64,000 bases of DNA from Paraburkholderia guartelaensis. Lineage in GTDB: Bacteria > Pseudomonadota > Gammaproteobacteria > Burkholderiales > Burkholderiaceae. Of the stretch, positions 59,976 through 64,000 are shown piece after piece. The notes under the pieces were generated by a model that ran no database searches, was not told where the DNA came from, and saw only the letters and a program-made list of their open reading frames with translations. Every line of letters starts with the position of its first letter. Position 1 is the first letter of the stretch. Made by a program: the position numbers and the translations under genes. Location of the stretch: the NCBI RefSeq assembly GCF_004353905.1, contig NZ_SMOD01000008.1, positions 1-64,000 of the forward strand. The letters run 5' to 3'.

Positions 59976-61559
59976 TTACTGCCTCGCTTCGAGATAGCCG
60001 ACTCGCACGGGCGGCACGAACCACGCGAGACACAGGCCGGCCAGCGCGGCCACGGCGGCGACGATGAGGCCCATGTGGATCGAATCCACGAGCGCGCCGC
60101 GCGCCGAGTTCATCATCGCGTCGCCGGCATGGCCCGCGCTCACGAGTCGATTGATCAGTGCGGCCTGATCGGCGCGGTCCACGAGCAGTTCGGGACTCGC
60201 AAACGACTTGAACCACTGCGTCGCCTGATACGAGTCGAGCGAGCGATTTACGCCCATGGTGTAAAGGTGTCCGAGCAGCGCGCCCGTCATCGCCGTGCCC
60301 AGCATGCCGCCGAATGTGCGCAGCGATTGCAGCATCGCCGTGGCGGCGCCGAGATGGTCTCGCGAGACGATCTGCTGCGAGCAGACCGTGAGGCTCGTGC
60401 CCACGAGGCCCAGCCCCAGGCCGCTCGCGCCCATGCACGCCATCCACACGAGATGCGGCTCGTTGCCTCGCAGCACGACCACCGCGAGGCTCGCGAAAGC
60501 GGACAACGCGAAGCCGACGTAGAGGATCGCGTTGGCCCGCCGGATGCGTGTGACCACGCGATTGTTCACGAAACTGCCGACCGTCGTGCCGAGCAGGAGC
60601 GGCGTGATCAGCATGCCCGAGGCGCGCGGCGACATCGCATAGCCGCCCTGGAACAGCAGCGGCACATAGAAAACGAGCGAGAACAACGCAAATCCGCCGA
60701 GCACCGACATCGCAAAGAGTGGACCGAGCTTGCGGTCGAGCAGCATGTCCACGGGGATGATCGGATAGCCCATGCGTTTTTCCCAGAAGAAGAGCGTCAA
60801 TGAACAGACGACCACGATCGCGGCCAGCACGATCGTCGACGTCGTCCAGCCTTGTCTCGGCAGAAGCTCGATGGCGAGCTGCAGCGCGCCGAACGTGACG
60901 GCGACCACGCAGGCGCCGAGCCAGTCGAGACGCAGCCGCGCGCCATCGCGGGCATGATGCAGATGCGGCAAGAAGGCGTGCACGAAGAAGAGCGCCACCA
61001 CACCCACCGGCACGTTGACGAAGAACACGAGGCGCCAGCTGCCGTGCTGGGTCAGCATGCCCCCGAGCGTTGGCCCGACCACGTTCGCCAGGCCAAACGC
61101 GGAGGAGACGAACACCAGCCAGCGCAGGCGTAGCCGCGGATCGGGGAACAGGTCGGCGACGGTCGCGAACACCGTCCCCATCATGATGCCGCCGCCGATG
61201 CCCTGCAGGCCGCGCGCGAGCACGAGAAACAGCATGTTCGTCGCTATTCCGCAGAGCACCGAGGCGAGGGTAAAGAGAAGGATGGCTGCGAGCATGAAGG
61301 GCTTGCGGCCGAACAGATCGCCCAGACGCCCGAAGATCGGAATCGTGATGACCGACGCCAGCATGTAGGCCATCGCGACCCATGCATAAAGCTCGAAACC
61401 CTTGAGTTCCGCAACGATGCGCGGCAATGCAGTGCCGACGATGGTCTGGTCGAGCGCAATCAGCATCGAAACCGACGCGACGCCGAGCATCGCCAATACC
61501 GACTCGCGAAAGGGCAACAGTTGCCGTCCTTGATCGTGAAGACCAATGCTCGTGGCCAT
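59976..61559 (-). CDS. MFS drug exporter, DHA2 (EmrB/QacA) type, 14 TM
   Basis: A 527-residue transporter with fourteen predicted TM segments. Motif A is GRLGDLFGRKPFMLA and motif C is FGLANVVGPTLGGMLTQHGSWRLVFFVNVPVG. The D-Q-T-I-V-G-T-A-L-P (LDQTIVGTALPRI) signature in TM1 is typical. It exports hydrophobic drugs by proton antiport. AGGAG precedes ATG 61559. No membrane-fusion partner is adjacent. It is divergent from the DUF305 gene. Confidence 0.93.
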   Translation of the reverse strand: MATSIGLHDQGRQLLPFRESVLAMLGVASVSMLIALDQTIVGTALPRIVAELKGFELYAWVAMAYMLASVITIPIFGRLGDLFGRKPFMLAAILLFTLASVLCGIATNMLFLVLARGLQGIGGGIMMGTVFATVADLFPDPRLRLRWLVFVSSAFGLANVVGPTLGGMLTQHGSWRLVFFVNVPVGVVALFFVHAFLPHLHHARDGARLRLDWLGACVVAVTFGALQLAIELLPRQGWTTSTIVLAAIVVVCSLTLFFWEKRMGYPIIPVDMLLDRKLGPLFAMSVLGGFALFSLVFYVPLLFQGGYAMSPRASGMLITPLLLGTTVGSFVNNRVVTRIRRANAILYVGFALSAFASLAVVVLRGNEPHLVWMACMGASGLGLGLVGTSLTVCSQQIVSRDHLGAATAMLQSLRTFGGMLGTAMTGALLGHLYTMGVNRSLDSYQATQWFKSFASPELLVDRADQAALINRLVSAGHAGDAMMNSARGALVDSIHMGLIVAAVAALAGLCLAWFVPPVRVGYLEARQ

Positions 61560-61870
61560 GTAGCGCTCCTTATCGCTGCGGCGCGACTAATCTGCTATGC
61601 AGCGCCCGGCAAAAGATGAATCGGTTGGGCCCGCGCGAGCGACCTTCACGCGCTGTGCAATGATGGTACGCCCGCTTTCGCGAATCTCACGGAACGAACA
61701 CGCCATCGACGAAGTTATTCCACTCGGCCCGCGCAGAGAAATGGCAAGCGTTTGCCAACGTTCCGTGTCTCGTCGATCTGCAATTCGAATTTGGTTTCTA
61801 TGGAGTAAATCGGCTAGTCCGCTGTTTGCCTTCACGTCGAACGGGATTCGACCGATACGGAGGGGACATC
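61560..61870. other. Divergent promoter region with a possible regulator remnant
   Basis: The 311-nt spacer between the MFS and DUF305 genes. A minus-strand frame at 61587-61835 has text like an IclR C-terminus (LAISLRGPSGITSSMACSFR) but no start signal and no DNA-binding part, so it may be a remnant. A dyad GGCAAGCGTTTGCC lies at 61743-61756. No gene is claimed. Confidence 0.4.
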
Positions 61871-62266
61871 ATGAACGCTGCAATTCGACTCGTTTTGCGG
61901 GCAACGGTGTGCGGTGCGGCCGTGCTTTCCTTGGCCGGCTTATGCGCCGCGTCGTCGAGTGACGCGGGACCTTCTCGCAACAGCGAGGAAGGCTCGTTTC
62001 TTTCAGAGAACGACGCGGCCATGACGAAGATGATGGCCGGGATGGCGGCGAAGCCCACGGGCGACATCGACCGCGATTTCGTCGCAACGATGATCCCGCA
62101 CCACCAGGGCGCGATCGACATGGCCATGGCGGAACTGCGGCATGGACACAACGAACAGCTGCGCAGGATCGCTCAGGAGATCGTGGTCGAGCAACAGCAA
62201 GAGATCGTGGCCATGCGTCTCGCGGTGCATGACTCGAATACCGTGCCGGCGCCGATGTCCCATTGA
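61871..62266 (+). CDS. DUF305 family exported protein (CopM-like)
   Basis: A 131-residue protein with a signal peptide (CGAAVLSLAGLCAASS). The four-helix DUF305 domain has MTKMMAGMAAKPTGDIDRDFVATMIPHHQGAIDMAMAELRHGHNEQLRRIAQEIVVEQQQEI; H77-H78 in the MIPHHQ motif and the Met-rich helix suggest metal (copper) binding. GGAGGGG precedes ATG 61871. It is followed after 40 nt by the beta-propeller gene, and the pair is probably cotranscribed. Confidence 0.92.
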   Translation: MNAAIRLVLRATVCGAAVLSLAGLCAASSSDAGPSRNSEEGSFLSENDAAMTKMMAGMAAKPTGDIDRDFVATMIPHHQGAIDMAMAELRHGHNEQLRRIAQEIVVEQQQEIVAMRLAVHDSNTVPAPMSH

Positions 62267-62306
62267 CCCACCGACCCACTCGCATTACGACGCAGGAGAC
62301 AATGTC

Positions 62307-63779
62307 ATGAAATACAACTCCATGCTTGGCGCGGCCCTGACCGCCGCTGCGCTTGCCGCCGCAACGCTCGCGGAGGCGGGGCAGGTCCCTGGCTCGCTAT
62401 CGGCCGCCGATATTCCGGTGAGCCATCGGGACCGCGTTTATTCGTCTGATCAGTTTTCGAACACCGTCTCGATCATCGATCCCGCAGCCAATCGTCTGGT
62501 CGGTGTCATCCGCCTCGGGGAACCGACTCCGGCCAACTTCAGCCCGCTCTATCACGGTCAGTTGCTCGTGCACGGTATGGGCTTTTCTCCCGATCACCGC
62601 ACACTGGCCATTGTCTCCATCGGCTCGAACTCGGTGACCTTCATCGATACGCAAACCAATGCGGTCAAGCACGTGACCTATGTGGGCCGCTCGCCGCACG
62701 AAGCCTTCTTCACGCCCGACGGCAACGAGGTGTGGGTGACCGTGCGCGGCGAGAATTACGTCGATGTGCTCGACGCCAAGTCCTTCGAAGAGAAGACGCG
62801 CATTACCGTGCCGGCTGGGCCAGGCATGCAGATCTTCTCGCCGGATGGAAAGTACGGGTATATCTGTTCGTCCTTCAACCCGGAAACCGATGTCGTTTCG
62901 GTAGCCGATCACAAGATCGTGGCCCGGGTCACGCAGGCGAGTCCGTTCTGTCCGAACATTGCGGCGACGCCTGATGGCCGGCAGGTCTGGTTCACGCTCA
63001 AGGATGTGGGCAAGACGCAGGTGTTCGATGCGCGCCCGCCGTTTGCGCTGCTCAAAACGATCGATACGGGGCCGATCACCAATCATGTGAACATCGTGCA
63101 GAACGCCAACGGCATGTTTGCGTACGTGACGGTGGGCGGCCTGAATCAGATCAAGGTGTTCCGTACCGACGATTTCTCGCAGGTGGCGACGATTGCGGTC
63201 GGCAGCCTGCCGCACGGCATCTGGCCGTCTGGCGACGGCACGCGTGTCTACGTGGGCCTCGAAAACGGCGATGCGATGACGGCAATCGACACGCTGACCA
63301 ACAAGGTCATCGCCACGGTGCCCGTCGGCCAGGCGCCGCAAGCCGTGGCGTATGTGCCCGACGCCGTGCCCGATGGCGATGGCACGGCCAACACGCAGCC
63401 GCTCGGCGCAGCAGGCGAGGCGACGCACGTCACGCTGATGCCGGTGGGCGGCGGCGCCGGCCATGGCGATGCGCCCACTTCGGTGGCGTTGTTCGATCAG
63501 GGATTGCTGCAGGTGCTGCAGGCTGCGGTGACGGGATTGCAGGCGGGCCAGCCGTACTTCCTCGGACTATCGGATCACGCCGACGGCAGCGGCCGCATCG
63601 ACGTCCTCGCGAGCTTCAAGACCAATCCGGCCGGCTCGGCGATCGTCAACACGCTGGGTCAGATTCGACAGGTCGTGACGCCTGGCACGCCGGGCATGCC
63701 CGATCGCCGAAGATATCTCGTGATCGCACCGAGCGTGGGCGGCGCGCCTGGGCCCGCCGTGCAGGTGCAAGCCTTGTGA
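62307..63779 (+). CDS. Exported YVTN-type beta-propeller protein
   Basis: A 490-residue protein with a signal peptide (ALTAAALAAATLAEAG). Seven-bladed YVTN propeller repeats (about 40-370), for example NTVSIIDPAANRLVGVIRLG, NSVTFIDTQTNAVKHVTYVG and TLTNKVIATVPVGQAPQAV. A C-terminal region of about 110 residues (VGGGAGHGDAPTSVALFDQGLLQVLQAAV onward) looks like a separate domain. AGGAG precedes ATG 62307. Pairing with the DUF305 gene upstream suggests a periplasmic metal or redox role; the function is unknown. Confidence 0.9.
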   Translation: MKYNSMLGAALTAAALAAATLAEAGQVPGSLSAADIPVSHRDRVYSSDQFSNTVSIIDPAANRLVGVIRLGEPTPANFSPLYHGQLLVHGMGFSPDHRTLAIVSIGSNSVTFIDTQTNAVKHVTYVGRSPHEAFFTPDGNEVWVTVRGENYVDVLDAKSFEEKTRITVPAGPGMQIFSPDGKYGYICSSFNPETDVVSVADHKIVARVTQASPFCPNIAATPDGRQVWFTLKDVGKTQVFDARPPFALLKTIDTGPITNHVNIVQNANGMFAYVTVGGLNQIKVFRTDDFSQVATIAVGSLPHGIWPSGDGTRVYVGLENGDAMTAIDTLTNKVIATVPVGQAPQAVAYVPDAVPDGDGTANTQPLGAAGEATHVTLMPVGGGAGHGDAPTSVALFDQGLLQVLQAAVTGLQAGQPYFLGLSDHADGSGRIDVLASFKTNPAGSAIVNTLGQIRQVVTPGTPGMPDRRRYLVIAPSVGGAPGPAVQVQAL

Positions 63780-63943
63780 ATGTCCCGGGCATCGCGCCGG
63801 TCATTTCGAAATCCTTAGTAAAAGTCCCGGGTCTCGTGAGCGGCAGTGTCTGTTTGCCCACGTAACGAGCCGCCAGACGCTTGACGCCGGTTTCTGTGGG
63901 AAGCTAACTAACGATGATCGACACCCGAAAGCGAGGTGAAGAA

Positions 63944-64000
63944 ATGACAGCTTCCCGCAATCTGGCTAACAGGCGACTTGCGGTACTTCTCCTGATCCTG
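63944..64000 (+). CDS. N-terminal part of an exported or membrane protein
   Basis: ATG 63944 with GAGGTG 7 nt upstream opens MTASRNLANRRLAVLLLIL, cut by the window end. The basic start and hydrophobic stretch look like a signal peptide or first TM segment. An in-frame ATG at 63914 is also possible. It follows the propeller gene by 164 nt and may be in the same unit. No family can be named. Confidence 0.6.
   Translation, partial: MTASRNLANRRLAVLLLIL

Noticed and set aside
61587..61835. An 82-codon minus-strand ORF with IclR-like text near its middle
   Set aside because: No ribosome binding site, no DNA-binding domain and only a short resemblance, so it is reported only as a possible remnant in the intergenic entry.

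Overview
The window is high-GC DNA from a Gram-negative betaproteobacterium, most likely a Burkholderiaceae member such as Paraburkholderia, Caballeronia or Burkholderia. This is inferred from the many LysR regulators, three trimeric porins of the Burkholderia type, the DUF3649-PepSY-DUF3325 operon, the pqiABC operon and the strong third-position GC bias. It reads as accessory chromosome or second-replicon DNA: about ten transcriptional regulators, paired regulator/enzyme units and several transporters. The only gene of a central pathway, purA, looks like a divergent paralogue. No rRNA, tRNA or CRISPR was seen.

Layout. 1-300: left end of an IS1182-like insertion sequence running off the window. 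562-2020: two small stress-type enzymes divergent from a TetR regulator, with two strong palindromic operators between them. 2130-5894: QorB-like reductase and membrane protein, LysR, LuxR-type regulator. 6278-8237: a possible transposase remnant and a chemoreceptor. 8380-12658: DMT transporter, LysR, GNAT, MFS transporter, HxlR. 12733-15059: LysR divergent from the purA paralogue. 15075-19490: VOC and DUF3820 proteins, LysR/SDR pair, two divergent glutathione transferases, a small hydrophilic protein. 19558-22702: CGNR regulator divergent from a hydrolase-hydrolase-SDR operon. 22991-25303: siderophore-reductase-type operon. 25501-28822: porin and small envelope proteins. 28919-33803: receiver protein, pqiABC and an exported protein. 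33834-36751: DUF2950/DUF3300 pair and a small exported protein. 37359-39295: FixLJ-type two-component pair.

39343-50086 is the most coherent unit. A divergent AraC regulator faces a same-strand run encoding a BKACE-type beta-keto acid cleavage enzyme, MFS transporter, quinone reductase, TauD-type dioxygenase, small hydrolase, DsbA-like oxidoreductase, Rieske ferredoxin, acyl-CoA ligase, outer-membrane porin and BON protein. It looks like a complete uptake and catabolic pathway for an unidentified, possibly carboxylated, substrate.

50318-53948: DUF2182, DUF899, a winged-helix regulator and a propeller protein. 53997-57796: btuB preceded by a full cobalamin riboswitch on the minus strand and, back to back on the plus strand, a second, shorter cobalamin-type riboswitch upstream of a general porin. 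Between this second aptamer and the porin lies a six-codon ORF with a perfect Shine-Dalgarno. 57855-64000: an acid-phosphatase lipoprotein fused to an autotransporter-type repeat, a 14-TM MFS exporter, a DUF305/beta-propeller pair and the start of another exported or membrane protein.

The best candidates for undescribed biology are the divergent cobalamin riboswitch pair controlling btuB and a porin, the BKACE/dioxygenase/Rieske/ligase catabolic cluster, the divergent purA paralogue with its own LysR, and the operon at 20315-22702 in which two of three enzymes lack a textbook catalytic residue.
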